Source of the DNA: Thioglobus_C sp964448305
GTDB taxonomy: Bacteria; Pseudomonadota; Gammaproteobacteria; PS1; Pseudothioglobaceae
Assembly (NCBI GenBank): GCA_964448305.1
Contig: CAYUWB010000001.1
Coordinates: 1-64,000, forward strand
Direction of reading: 5' to 3'
Length of the DNA: 64,000 nt
Shown: positions 24,308 through 32,799 of the stretch, piece by piece
How positions within the stretch are numbered: the stretch's first letter is position 1
Layout: each line of letters begins with the position of its first letter
The notes under the pieces: model-generated
The model's input: the letters and a program-made list of their open reading frames with translations, nothing else
Databases searched by the model: none
What the model was told of the DNA's origin: nothing
Made by a program: the position numbers and the translations under genes

Positions 24308-25351
24308 ATGTCTATTCAATATAACCAACTGGGTGATAGTGATTTAAAAGTGTCTAACATTTGTTTAGGCACCATGACCTTTGGGCAGCAAAATACTGAA
24401 AAAGAAGGTCATCAACAACTGGATTATGCAATTGATCAAGGTATTAATTTTATTGATACTGCTGAGATGTATCCAGTACCACCACGTGCTGAAACTGCTT
24501 ATTCAACTGAAAATATTGTTGGTAGCTGGATTCAAAAAAACCCACGAGATAAGATTATCTTAGCTACTAAGGCAGCGGGCAGTGCACGTGGCATGCCTTG
24601 GGTTAGAGGGGGTGAGCATGCGTTTAATCGCACTAATTTGCGTAATGCTTTAGAAGGTTCATTGAAGCGTTTAAAAACAGACTATATTGATTTATACCAA
24701 CTGCATTGGCCAGAACGCAACACACCGATGTTTGGCAAGTATTTATTTGATCCAGAGCAAGAGCGTGAATACACAGCATTTGCAGAAACACTAGAAGCTT
24801 TATCTGAATTAATCAAGGAAGGAAAGATTAGACATATTGGTCTTTCAAATGAATGGTCTTGGGGTTTAATGCAGTTCTTAAATGCCTCTGAGCGAGAGAG
24901 CTTGCCTCGAGTGGTCAGCATGCAAAATGCTTACAACCTTATTAATCGCACCTATGACTCTTCATTGCGAGAAATGGGTTATAGAGAGAATGTGCCATTA
25001 TTGGCTTATTCGCCAATGGCATTTGGACATTTAAGCGCCAAATATATCAATGATTCAAAAGCGCAAGGCAGAGTGAATATATTTGATGGCTTTGCGCAGC
25101 GCTATGAAAAGCCGGCTGTTGAGCCAGCCATTCAGGCATATGCTAATTTAGCTCAGGAGTTAAAAATATCTCCAGCCACATTAGCCCTTGCATTTACGTA
25201 TTCTCGTTGGTTCTGTGCTAGCACTATTATTGGCGCTACCAGTATGGATCAGTTAAAAGAAAATATTAACGCCGTTAATTTTGAATGGACTGATGATATT
25301 GATCAGGCGATTGAAGCTATTCATTTACGCTTTTTTAATCCAGCGCCGTAA
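24308..25351 (+). CDS. tas: Tas-like NADP(H)-dependent aldo-keto reductase
   Basis: A 347-aa TIM-barrel aldo-keto reductase very close in pattern to E. coli Tas (LGTMTFGQQN, INFIDTAEMYPVPP). The catalytic set is D and Y in DTAEMY, K in ATKAAG and H in YQLHWPERN. The ATG at 24308 is chosen; the TTG at 24296 adds four unlikely residues. The physiological substrate is unknown. Single gene. Confidence 0.9.
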   Translation: MSIQYNQLGDSDLKVSNICLGTMTFGQQNTEKEGHQQLDYAIDQGINFIDTAEMYPVPPRAETAYSTENIVGSWIQKNPRDKIILATKAAGSARGMPWVRGGEHAFNRTNLRNALEGSLKRLKTDYIDLYQLHWPERNTPMFGKYLFDPEQEREYTAFAETLEALSELIKEGKIRHIGLSNEWSWGLMQFLNASERESLPRVVSMQNAYNLINRTYDSSLREMGYRENVPLLAYSPMAFGHLSAKYINDSKAQGRVNIFDGFAQRYEKPAVEPAIQAYANLAQELKISPATLALAFTYSRWFCASTIIGATSMDQLKENINAVNFEWTDDIDQAIEAIHLRFFNPAP

Positions 25352-25387
25352 CAAAAAGTCAATGTTTTTGTCAAATGAATTAATATG

Positions 25388-25834
25388 TTAATTGATCGAG
25401 GAAAAGTAAATCATTATAAAAAAACTTAATAAAACAATAATTGTTGCAATCAGTCTATTTTGAAAGTATTTTTCTGAATAATAATCTAAGTATGATAATT
25501 TTTGATCAATAAACAGCAATAAAATAAAAACAACACTTGCGGCAAAAATAAAAATTTCAAAAAGCAAAAATAAATACGCAAGCCAACTAAATAATACAAA
25601 TATATTGCTAGAAATAAGAGTAAATCTAGATAAAAAATTATTATTATTTAGATTTAAACCCCAGTGAGAGCCAGAAATAAATGAAATTATTGCTATTGTA
25701 TATATAGAAATAATAGTTTTTAGGTTCTCTAGGTCAATATGCAAAATTTCATAAAATTGTGCTCCAAAAAGAGCCGAAACAAATAAAAAAGGAATGGTTC
25801 CAAGATATGTCAAAATACTATAGGTCAATGTCAT
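25388..25834 (-). CDS. DUF3429-type membrane protein
   Basis: A 148-aa protein with about five hydrophobic segments, including the GSHWGLNL stretch that I associate with the DUF3429 family. It starts two bases after the stop of the upstream peroxiredoxin gene, so the two are probably coupled. The coding sequence is very AT-rich. Function unknown. Confidence 0.7.
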   Translation of the reverse strand: MTLTYSILTYLGTIPFLFVSALFGAQFYEILHIDLENLKTIISIYTIAIISFISGSHWGLNLNNNNFLSRFTLISSNIFVLFSWLAYLFLLFEIFIFAASVVFILLLFIDQKLSYLDYYSEKYFQNRLIATIIVLLSFFIMIYFSSIN

Positions 25835-25836
25835 GA

Positions 25837-26355
25837 TTAATTACTTTGCGTTTGTAAAATCATAAGATCTTTTAGTACTTGCTTTACGTGCGTATTAGGA
25901 TCAACACCAATGTATTTTTTAACAATAACCCCTTTTGGATTGATAATATAAGTGTTTCTCATAGCAACCTTCCAATTAATAAATTTTGCTAAAGAATCAT
26001 AAGATTCAGAAACTTTTCCATCACTATCAGATAATATTGAAAACGATAGCTGGTAGTTGTCTGAAAATCGTTTATGCGACTCAACATTATCAACACTAAT
26101 ACCGTAAACTACAGCCTTGTTAGCGATAATACGATCAGTCGCATCTCTGAAGCTGCAAGCCTCTGTGGTACACCCTGGAGTGTCATCCATTGGGTAAAAA
26201 TATAAAATCACCCATTTTCCTCGATGCTGATCAAGTGATTTATAAATGTTATCTTGATTTGGTAATGAAAAAATTGGAGCAGCATCTCCTATATCTAGCG
26301 AATAGCTAGTGGGTGAAATAAGCATTATCATGAAAGCAATAATTTTTTGATACAT
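25837..26355 (-). CDS. Exported PrxQ/Bcp-type peroxiredoxin
   Basis: A 172-aa thiol peroxidase with a signal peptide (MYQKIIAFMIMLISPTSYS). The peroxidatic Cys and a second Cys five residues later are in PGCTTEACSFRD, the PrxQ arrangement. YFYPMDDTPG and VYGISVDNVESH are family segments. It would reduce peroxides in the periplasm. AAAGGAGT precedes the ATG. It lies in the AT-rich stretch with a SOUL heme protein. Confidence 0.88.
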   Translation of the reverse strand: MYQKIIAFMIMLISPTSYSLDIGDAAPIFSLPNQDNIYKSLDQHRGKWVILYFYPMDDTPGCTTEACSFRDATDRIIANKAVVYGISVDNVESHKRFSDNYQLSFSILSDSDGKVSESYDSLAKFINWKVAMRNTYIINPKGVIVKKYIGVDPNTHVKQVLKDLMILQTQSN

Positions 26356-26493
26356 TTAAAACTCCTTTTTAAAAAATATATTATTAATGTTACACAAAAA
26401 AAATAAGTAATTATACAAAAAATATAATAAATTTAAAATTGTACAATTATTTGTGCTAGAATGTAAACGAAGAAAATAAAAAAAGGAGAAAAT

Positions 26494-26703
26494 ATGAAAG
26501 TTAAAAGAGAAAATTTACTTGAAGAGCTTGGATCAATCAAGCATTGTATCGAAATGTCACATTCTGTTATTGAGCATGAAAAAACACGCAAGCATATTAT
26601 TGAAGTGCTAGAAAATCGTATATTACAATTAGAAAAAGAGGTTGATGCTACAATTTCAGCACAAGATTGGGGAAAATCAGAACATTTAATGGATATAGCA
26701 TAA
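26494..26703 (+). CDS. Small coiled-coil protein of unknown function
   Basis: A 69-aa charged helical protein (LLEELGSIKHCIEMSHSVIE, then an Ile/Leu heptad pattern to about residue 55). AAAAAAGGAG lies upstream and a strong terminator downstream, so it looks like a complete monocistronic gene. No family recognised. Confidence 0.7.
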   Translation: MKVKRENLLEELGSIKHCIEMSHSVIEHEKTRKHIIEVLENRILQLEKEVDATISAQDWGKSEHLMDIA

Positions 26704-26729
26704 TTACTAACTACTAAATCTAAGTAACA

Positions 26730-26756
26730 CCCTGTCAAATGACAGGGTTTTTTTTT
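26730..26756 (+). terminator. Rho-independent terminator after the 69-aa gene
   Basis: CCCTGTCA and TGACAGGG form a perfect 8-bp stem with a two-base loop, followed by nine T. An ATG inside the stem opens the downstream frame but is not a credible start. Confidence 0.9.
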
Positions 26757-26774
26757 AGCAACTGGTGTAATTTT

Positions 26775-27353
26775 ATGAAGAGATTTAAATTAATATTAGC
26801 TTTGCTTTTGATATTTGTTGGATTATTTGCAGGCGTGCTTATGAGTGATGTAGAAAAACCAAAATATAAAATATTATCTTTAGATAATAATATCGAATTG
26901 AGACAATATGACTCAATTTTTATTGCTGAAGTTGTTGTTGAAGGCCAAAGGAAAGATGCAATTAATAAAGGATTCAAAATTTTAGCAAATTATATTTTTG
27001 GTGAAAATTCAGATAATTTAAAAATAGAAATGACCGCTCCAGTCAAACAACAAAAAACTAATAACGCTTGGAGAATAAGCTTTTCAATGCCTGAAAAGTA
27101 TAATTTAGACTCTCTTCCAATTCCGAAAAATAAAGCTGTACAACTTAAAAATATTACTAATAAAAAGTTTGCAACAATTTCTTTTTCTGGGTTTAATTCA
27201 GATGAAAATATCACCGTTAATGAAAATTTACTGAAAAATTATTTGATTAAAAATAAGATTGTTAGTAATAATTTTCCTATATATGCATTTTACAATCCTC
27301 CGTGGACGCTGCCAATGTTTAGAAGAAATGAGATTATGTTTGAGATTGAATAA
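26775..27353 (+). CDS. SOUL-family heme-binding protein
   Basis: A 192-aa protein with an N-terminal membrane anchor or signal (FKLILALLLIFVGLFAGVLM) and a SOUL domain: YKILSLDNNIELRQYDSIFIAE, then MTAPV and the C-terminal YNPPWTLPMFRRNEI. SOUL proteins bind heme or related tetrapyrroles. The ATG at 26775 is chosen because the earlier one lies in a terminator stem. AT-rich coding sequence. Confidence 0.85.
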   Translation: MKRFKLILALLLIFVGLFAGVLMSDVEKPKYKILSLDNNIELRQYDSIFIAEVVVEGQRKDAINKGFKILANYIFGENSDNLKIEMTAPVKQQKTNNAWRISFSMPEKYNLDSLPIPKNKAVQLKNITNKKFATISFSGFNSDENITVNENLLKNYLIKNKIVSNNFPIYAFYNPPWTLPMFRRNEIMFEIE

Positions 27354-27410
27354 CATAATTTTTTATAGATTATTTTTTTATGCAGTATATCTAGTGTTAA
27401 CAAATATTAA

Positions 27411-28349
27411 ATGGATTCTTTAACTCAATTTGTATTAGGTGGAAGTGTTGCTTTAGCCGTTGCACCTGAAAAAAATGCAAAAATTGCGCTGGTTGGGGGT
27501 TTAATAGCGACTTTACCTGATCTAGATATATTTTTCAACTATGGTAATGATTTATTAAATACAGTTAATCATCGTGGTTGGACCCACTCTCTTATTTATT
27601 TATCTTTGATTTCGCCATTCATTGGATGGGTTGGCTTCCGATTAGTTGGATTATTTGGATATTTCAGATGGTTTTTAATTGCATGGATGGCGCTGTTAAC
27701 TCACACACTATTGGATAGTTTTACGATATTTGGCACTTCTTTATTTCTGCCTTTGAGTGATATGCGGGTGATGACAGGAAGTATATTTATTATCGATCCA
27801 GTATATACAGTCCCATTATTATTTAGCATTATTCTTGCTTTAAGCGGTAAAGAAGTTTTTTGGCGAATTAAAAATTTTAATACTTGGGCATTGGTTTTTA
27901 GTCATTTGTATTTATTGCTTAGTTTTTCTATTCAGCAGGCGCTAGTGCCAGAAGGCAAGGCATTTGCAACTCCAACTCCTTTTAATATTATTAAATGGCG
28001 AGTAGTAGAAATAAATGATAAGACAATATCAGAGTATTTTGTTGATATTTTTGGAAACAAGGGAGAGAAAGTTGTTGTACTAAATAATCAAATTTTAGCG
28101 AAAGAATTTAAGGAAGTTCTAGACAAATATCAGAATTTTACGAATGGATTTTTTAATGTAGAAGTTATAGATGATAAGATGATATTAGTTGATTTGAGAA
28201 TGGGTGGAATTGAAAAGTCAGTATTTAGGTTTGTTATTGCAGAGCTAGTTAACGATCAATGGCTAAAGGTTAAACCATATAGGATAATGAGTGTGTTAAA
28301 TATCAATCAAATATATGGAGTTAAAAGCAACAAGGATCTACCAAGTTAA
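27411..28349 (+). CDS. DUF457/YdjM-type inner-membrane metal-dependent hydrolase
   Basis: A 312-aa protein. The first 180 residues hold four or five hydrophobic segments with conserved His/Asp (LPDLDIFF, VNHRGWTHS, LTHTLLDSFT), the DUF457 pattern. The last 110 residues form a soluble beta-rich domain. The substrate is unknown. It is the last gene of the AT-rich stretch before tRNA-Arg. Confidence 0.8.
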   Translation: MDSLTQFVLGGSVALAVAPEKNAKIALVGGLIATLPDLDIFFNYGNDLLNTVNHRGWTHSLIYLSLISPFIGWVGFRLVGLFGYFRWFLIAWMALLTHTLLDSFTIFGTSLFLPLSDMRVMTGSIFIIDPVYTVPLLFSIILALSGKEVFWRIKNFNTWALVFSHLYLLLSFSIQQALVPEGKAFATPTPFNIIKWRVVEINDKTISEYFVDIFGNKGEKVVVLNNQILAKEFKEVLDKYQNFTNGFFNVEVIDDKMILVDLRMGGIEKSVFRFVIAELVNDQWLKVKPYRIMSVLNINQIYGVKSNKDLPS

Positions 28350-28648
28350 TTAAAATTGACATATTAGATGTTATATTAAAGTTATTATAAATTCTTTCTA
28401 AAGCAAATATGTATATCGGTTTCTTTGTTTTTTGATTTACTTCACTTGACTCTTCCTCATAATTGTTAGGAATTTTTTTGACTATTTATGTAAAAAATTC
28501 GAAAGCAGAGTTTGTTAAATGGATTTTTTATAAAGCCCCCATAAATGTGATCTCTTTATTGATATCTTGAGAATTTTTTGGTTTTGAATTTTTAGTGCTG
28601 ATTAAGTGTTGTTGTGCAAGCATCTGAAGCAATTATCATGACTAATTT
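28350..28648. other. AT-rich gap without a recognised gene
   Basis: No ORF with a ribosome site or family resemblance is visible on either strand. The stretch is T-rich on the + strand, and no clear terminator or promoter could be assigned. It lies immediately 3' of tRNA-Arg. Confidence 0.6.
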
Positions 28649-28725
28649 TGGTGCCCTCGAGCCGATTCGAACGGCTGACCTGCCGCTTAGGAGGCGGCTG
28701 CTCTATCCAGCTGAGCTACGAAGGC
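28649..28725 (-). tRNA. tRNA-Arg(CCT)
   Basis: Read on the minus strand, the acceptor GCCTTCG/CGAGGGC, D arm GCTC...GAGC, anticodon arm GCCGC-CTCCTAA-GCGGC with anticodon CCT, T arm with TTCGAAT, and encoded CCA form a full cloverleaf of 77 nt. tRNA genes of this type are common integration sites; no integrase is visible. Confidence 0.95.
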
Positions 28726-28759
28726 AAGTGAGGTATTATCGGTTGATAGAGTGCTAAAT

Positions 28760-29374
28760 TCAAGTAATGATTTGATTTAGAATAAACTGTGAATCGTTGT
28801 AATCAATCTTAACGGGTTTAGTTCCGTCTATTGTTTGTAGTACCAATGATGGAAAACTGCTAACGTTTAATGATTGCATCAAAGCGATATCGTTAAGCAA
28901 TAATTCTTGTATTTTTTTGTCATTTAGCTTTTTTCTGAATTTTTTAATATCAATGTCTAGTTTGCCTGCCAGTGCAATTAGGACTTGGTCTTCTGATGGG
29001 TTTTGAGCATCTAGATAGTAAGATTGTTGAATTAAATCAATCATTTTTGCCTCTAATTGAGTGTTTTGCTCACGAACGGCAATGACCGCGCGACAAGCGG
29101 GGTAGGTTGAGCGCTTTGGTGTGCACTTTTCCCAAAAATCATAGTTAAATTCTACGCCTGGAATGGTCATTTCGATTTTTTGCCAATTTTTCTGAATATA
29201 TTGACGCATTTCATCATTCATTGGTTCATTGCTGTCTGGCGCTAGGCCACCAAGTACATATTGAATAGTGATAGACTCAGGTAATGATTTTTTAACATTT
29301 TTCCAAGTGTTATTAAACCCATAACACCAAGAGCACATAGGGTCATGAATGTAGAAAAGTGTGGCAGAATTCAT
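28760..29374 (-). CDS. DsbA/FrnE-like thioredoxin-fold oxidoreductase
   Basis: A 204-aa protein with the redox motif C-S-W-C at the N-terminus (HDPMCSWCYGF) and a DsbA-type helical insertion. It has no signal peptide, so it is probably a cytoplasmic member related to FrnE rather than a periplasmic DsbA. Substrate unknown. It is divergent from a glycine-zipper gene. Confidence 0.85.
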   Translation of the reverse strand: MNSATLFYIHDPMCSWCYGFNNTWKNVKKSLPESITIQYVLGGLAPDSNEPMNDEMRQYIQKNWQKIEMTIPGVEFNYDFWEKCTPKRSTYPACRAVIAVREQNTQLEAKMIDLIQQSYYLDAQNPSEDQVLIALAGKLDIDIKKFRKKLNDKKIQELLLNDIALMQSLNVSSFPSLVLQTIDGTKPVKIDYNDSQFILNQIIT

Positions 29375-29439
29375 ACAATAAATTAATAGATAAGCGTAGA
29401 ATATATATTATATTAATTGACGAGAGATGGAGTATTAAG

Positions 29440-29943
29440 ATGAAAAAACAAAACTTAATTTTTTTTCCGTTATTATTAGCAACACAGCTTTCAGTTGCCG
29501 GTAGTTATACTGATACAGCAACCGTAGTTTCAGTTGATAAAGTCTATAGCAATCATGTGATTCGTGAGCCTTACCAAGATTGTTATATTAAAGAAGTTTA
29601 CCAAGGCGGCGCTGATGGTTCTGCAACCAATGAGATTATTGGTGGTATTTTTGGTGGCTTAATTGGTAATCAATTTGGAAAAGGTGATGGTAAAAAAGCA
29701 GCAACGGTAGCTGGTACATTGCTAGGCGCCTCACTGGCTCATGATGATGAGTTGGCCAATTCAAAAAATGGCCAGATGGTTAGAAAAGAAATCTGTGAAA
29801 CCAAGTATCGTACAAGCTCTGATCGTCGCCTAGATCATTATCGTGTTGAGTACGAATATGATGGTCGAACGTTTACTTATACGACCCAAAGAAAACCTTA
29901 TTCGGATACCGTTAAAATCAGAGTAAACGTATCACCTGAGTAG
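29440..29943 (+). CDS. Glycine-zipper outer-membrane-type protein
   Basis: A 167-aa protein. A signal peptide (FFPLLLATQLSVAG) is followed by a glycine-zipper 2TM segment (GGIFGGLIGNQFGKG, then AATVAGTLLGASLA, about residues 75-110) of the SlyB/17-kDa antigen type, and a beta-rich C-terminal part with YRVEYEYDGRTF. The ATG at 29440 has a GGAG site. It probably acts in the envelope. It overlaps the next gene by one base. Confidence 0.82.
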   Translation: MKKQNLIFFPLLLATQLSVAGSYTDTATVVSVDKVYSNHVIREPYQDCYIKEVYQGGADGSATNEIIGGIFGGLIGNQFGKGDGKKAATVAGTLLGASLAHDDELANSKNGQMVRKEICETKYRTSSDRRLDHYRVEYEYDGRTFTYTTQRKPYSDTVKIRVNVSPE

Positions 29944-30233
29944 TGAAAATAGAAAAAACGTATGACGAAGTATCTGATCTTGCAGAAGGCGGCGATGCAA
30001 AATATCAATACGAATACGCACTTATGCTTGAGTTAGGCTTGGGTCTTGATCAAGATCTTGATCAAGCATTTGTCTGGTATCAAAAATCTGCCAATCAAGA
30101 ACATCCTAAAGCACAGTATAATCTAGGCATTTTTTATGCACTTGGTAAGGCGGGCGAAAAAGACATTGCCAAGTCAAAATATTGGATTAAAAAAGCACAC
30201 GATAACGGTTATTCAGGTGCAAGTATTTTTTAA
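29943..30233 (+). CDS. Sel1-like repeat protein
   Basis: A 96-aa cytoplasmic-type protein with two Sel1 units (AFVWYQKSANQEHPKAQYNLG and a flanking partial). It starts at GTG, overlapping the upstream stop (TAGTGA), so it is translationally coupled to the glycine-zipper gene. pyrF follows 13 bp later in the same direction. Confidence 0.8.
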   Translation: MKIEKTYDEVSDLAEGGDAKYQYEYALMLELGLGLDQDLDQAFVWYQKSANQEHPKAQYNLGIFYALGKAGEKDIAKSKYWIKKAHDNGYSGASIF

Positions 30234-30246
30234 ATAAAGGATAAAT

Positions 30247-30942
30247 ATGAAAGATATCAGGGTTGAAGACAGGTTAATTTTTGCATTGGATGTGCCGGAA
30301 GTTGAGCAAGCCAAAGATTTGGTGAACCAACTAGACGACAGTGTCACCTTTTATAAAATTGGCATGGAAATGTTAATGACTGGTCAGTATTTTCAATTGA
30401 TGGACTGGCTCATTGCCAAAGATAAAAAAGTCTTTGTCGATCTTAAATTTTTTGACGTACCAGAAACCGTTGGTCGCACCATTAATCGTTTAAGTCAATA
30501 CGGCGCAACGTTTGCCACCATTCATGGCAACCAAGCGTTGATGGAAAAAGCGGCTGAAAATAAAGGTGATCTTAAAATTTTAGCGGTAACCGCATTAACA
30601 AGTTTAGATCGTGGTGATCTTGATGATTTAGGTTTTGATTGCGATGTGCAAGACTTGGTTATCTCTCGCGCAAAACGCGCCTTTGAAGCGGGCTGTGATG
30701 GTGTGGTGTCTTCAGGCCTTGAAGTGCCATTTTTAAGAGAGTATGTTGATAACAAGCTGATTGCGGTTACACCGGGTATTCGCCCAGTAGCGAATGACGA
30801 TGATCAAAAACGCGTGGTTGATGTGGCAACTGCCTTTAAATCAGGTTCTGATTATATTGTGGTCGGTCGACCGATTAAAAATGCGGATGATCCATACGCA
30901 GCTGCTAGCAATATTCAAGAAATTATCAAAACTTGTTTCTAG
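30247..30942 (+). CDS. pyrF: Orotidine 5'-phosphate decarboxylase
   Basis: A 231-aa TIM-barrel enzyme forming UMP from OMP. The catalytic D-x-K-x-x-D array is in FVDLKFFDVP near residue 65. FALDVPEVEQA, VVSSGLEVPFLRE and TPGIRP are typical. ATAAAGGATAAAT gives the ribosome site. Length is normal for the bacterial group I family. Confidence 0.95.
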   Translation: MKDIRVEDRLIFALDVPEVEQAKDLVNQLDDSVTFYKIGMEMLMTGQYFQLMDWLIAKDKKVFVDLKFFDVPETVGRTINRLSQYGATFATIHGNQALMEKAAENKGDLKILAVTALTSLDRGDLDDLGFDCDVQDLVISRAKRAFEAGCDGVVSSGLEVPFLREYVDNKLIAVTPGIRPVANDDDQKRVVDVATAFKSGSDYIVVGRPIKNADDPYAAASNIQEIIKTCF

Positions 30943-31009
30943 TACTTGTACCCCTTGCGGGTATAATTTCCCTCGTTGTTAATTATCCACTGTCAATTTT
31001 CAACTCAAT

Positions 31010-31086
31010 AGTCGCGTAACTCAGTTGGTTAGAGTGCCAGCATGACATGCTGGAAGTCGTCAGTTCAAATCTGACCGTGACTACCA
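31010..31086 (+). tRNA. tRNA-Val(GAC)
   Basis: A 77-nt cloverleaf: acceptor AGTCGCG/CGTGACT, D stem ACTC/GAGT, anticodon arm CCAGC-ATGACAT-GCTGG with anticodon GAC, T loop TTCAAAT and encoded CCA. The A1-T72 start is required for full pairing. Confidence 0.92.
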
Positions 31087-31127
31087 AAACTTTCAATTAT
31101 TCCCACTTCTCGTATACAATTTACGTC

Positions 31128-32183
31128 ATGAGATTATTGTTGTTATTTTTATTATTTAGTCATACTGTATTAGCAGACGCAGAACTTTACGAGCGTGGCA
31201 AGTCGTATTATTATGGCGAGGGTGTTGAGCAGGATTTTGATAAAGCTTTTAGTGCATTTTCACATGCGGCCAAGGTTGGAAATGCCCAGGCTCAGAGAGC
31301 TTTAGGTTTGATGTATATTAAAGGCGAAGGCACAAATCAAAGTGATCAGAAAGGTATTAATTTATTAAAAAAATCTGCTGATAGGGGTAATGCTAAAGCG
31401 CAATACAATTTAGGCAGTATGTATTATCTTGGGATCGGCGTTAAGCGCGATTTAAAAACTGCGCATCAATGGATTAAAAAATCAGCCAAACAAGGTGACG
31501 CAGATGCGCAGCAAAATTTAGCTTTGATGTATGAGCAGGGCAAAGGCACTAAGAAGAACCCAATATTGGCTAATAAGTGGCATTTAGAGTCAGCCAAGTC
31601 TGGTAATAATGAAGAGCAGTATCGCTTAGCAAAGGCTTATCTTGATTCTGAAGATTATAATCAAGCCTTTATTTGGTTATTAAAATCTGCTAAGCAAGAT
31701 AATGCACAAGCACAACATCAGCTTGGGCGCTTGTTTACAAAAGGCCAAGGTGTGCCACGTGACCATGATCAAGCTTTTGACTGGTACCAACAATCTGTTA
31801 ACAATGGCAATGATAATTTAGTTTATACCTTGGCAGGGCTTTATGATCAAGGACTGGGGGTTAAGAAAGATTATCAACAATCACATCGATTGTATCAAAA
31901 AGCTTTAAAGCAAGGCAATTTAGATGCTTATGCAGACATTGCCAGACATTATGAAAAAGGCCAGGGCGTTAAGAAAGACCTTAACAAAGCGTACAGCTTT
32001 ACGATTGCTGCTGCAAGAAAAGGTCATAGCGATTCCCAGCGCAGAGTAGTGCGAATGTATGAACAAGGCCTAGGTGTAAAAAAATCAGTAAAAAAAGCCA
32101 AGTACTGGCTAAAAAGACTGATCAAGAAAGGTGATAAAACAGCCAAGAGAGATCTAAAGAGACTTGTGCATAAATATGAATAA
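31128..32183 (+). CDS. Exported Sel1-repeat protein (HcpA-like)
   Basis: A 351-aa protein with a signal peptide (MRLLLLFLLFSHTVLADA) and about eight Sel1 units of 36 residues with the pattern A-x-x-G-x-x-x-A-Q-x-x-L-G-x-M-Y-x-x-G-x-G-V. Such solenoids bind partner proteins in the periplasm. The ATG at 31128 is chosen for the signal peptide; the frame is open back into the tRNA gene, which is not coding. The C-terminus is Lys-rich. Confidence 0.85.
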   Translation: MRLLLLFLLFSHTVLADAELYERGKSYYYGEGVEQDFDKAFSAFSHAAKVGNAQAQRALGLMYIKGEGTNQSDQKGINLLKKSADRGNAKAQYNLGSMYYLGIGVKRDLKTAHQWIKKSAKQGDADAQQNLALMYEQGKGTKKNPILANKWHLESAKSGNNEEQYRLAKAYLDSEDYNQAFIWLLKSAKQDNAQAQHQLGRLFTKGQGVPRDHDQAFDWYQQSVNNGNDNLVYTLAGLYDQGLGVKKDYQQSHRLYQKALKQGNLDAYADIARHYEKGQGVKKDLNKAYSFTIAAARKGHSDSQRRVVRMYEQGLGVKKSVKKAKYWLKRLIKKGDKTAKRDLKRLVHKYE

Positions 32184-32216
32184 TCATCAAACGCCCAATT
32201 TTCACTAACTTGGCAA

Positions 32217-32261
32217 TTTCTTAAACCCAGCCTTAGCCCTGCTAGGACAAGGTTTAAGAAA
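32217..32261. repeat. Intergenic inverted repeat with inner stem
   Basis: TTTCTTAAACC (32217-32227) and GGTTTAAGAAA (32251-32261) are perfect 11-bp inverted repeats. The enclosed 23 bases can form a smaller stem (CCTTAGC/GCTAGG with one bulge). A second hairpin, AGCAAAA/TTTTGCT, lies just downstream. No T-run follows on either strand. Confidence 0.5.
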
Positions 32262-32328
32262 ATCACCGATTCAGCAAAAATTGAATTTTGCTAATCACCC
32301 ATATTTATGCAAAAGCCTCTTAAAGAGA

Positions 32329-32745
32329 TTACAAAAAAGGTAGAAATCTTCCGGTTTTGTTTTTGTAGTTTGAGTAGGTTGTAAAGCGCTCACTGAGTAA
32401 TTTTTCTTCTACATTTGATTTGAGTATGAGATCAACCAATAAAACAAACATGACAATTGTTGCTTGATTGTTATTAATGGTTAAAGCGCAAGCTAGGCAA
32501 AACAGTAATACACTGGTATACATTGGGTGTCGGATAAATCGATAGATGCCGTGTGTTACAAGCTGATGCTTGTCTTTTAATGTAGGGACGATATTAAGGT
32601 TGTTAAGTTTCATATTAATAACTGCCATTAATCCAAGCGCAATTGAGAGCGCAATGAGCGTGGTGCTTGCTATATTTAAATGCTCGAATCGTGCATTAAT
32701 AATCAGATAAATAATACAGCCAAATTGAATAACAACGTAAATCAT
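32329..32745 (-). CDS. Isoprenylcysteine carboxyl methyltransferase-family membrane protein
   Basis: A 138-aa protein with about four hydrophobic segments and the family SAM/substrate motif RHPMYTS with downstream NVEEKLL. Bacterial members methylate lipids or small molecules; the substrate is unknown. Convergent to the Sel1 gene. Confidence 0.82.
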   Translation of the reverse strand: MIYVVIQFGCIIYLIINARFEHLNIASTTLIALSIALGLMAVINMKLNNLNIVPTLKDKHQLVTHGIYRFIRHPMYTSVLLFCLACALTINNNQATIVMFVLLVDLILKSNVEEKLLSERFTTYSNYKNKTGRFLPFL

Positions 32746-32799
32746 CAGTAGCTTGGGTAGTTATAATAGGCTTATTATCTCATTATTTTGAATTTAAAC

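Noticed and set aside
21212..26448. Shared TTGTACAA palindrome upstream of the Hsp20 gene and the peroxiredoxin/coiled-coil pair as a common stress operator
   Set aside because: The same 8-mer also occurs inside pepN, and about two copies are expected by chance in a window of this size and composition.
26739..26774. Upstream ATG extension of the SOUL protein
   Set aside because: The ATG lies inside the perfect terminator stem of the preceding gene.
31047..31127. N-terminal extension of the Sel1 protein back to 31047
   Set aside because: It lies within tRNA-Val, and the signal peptide starts at 31128.
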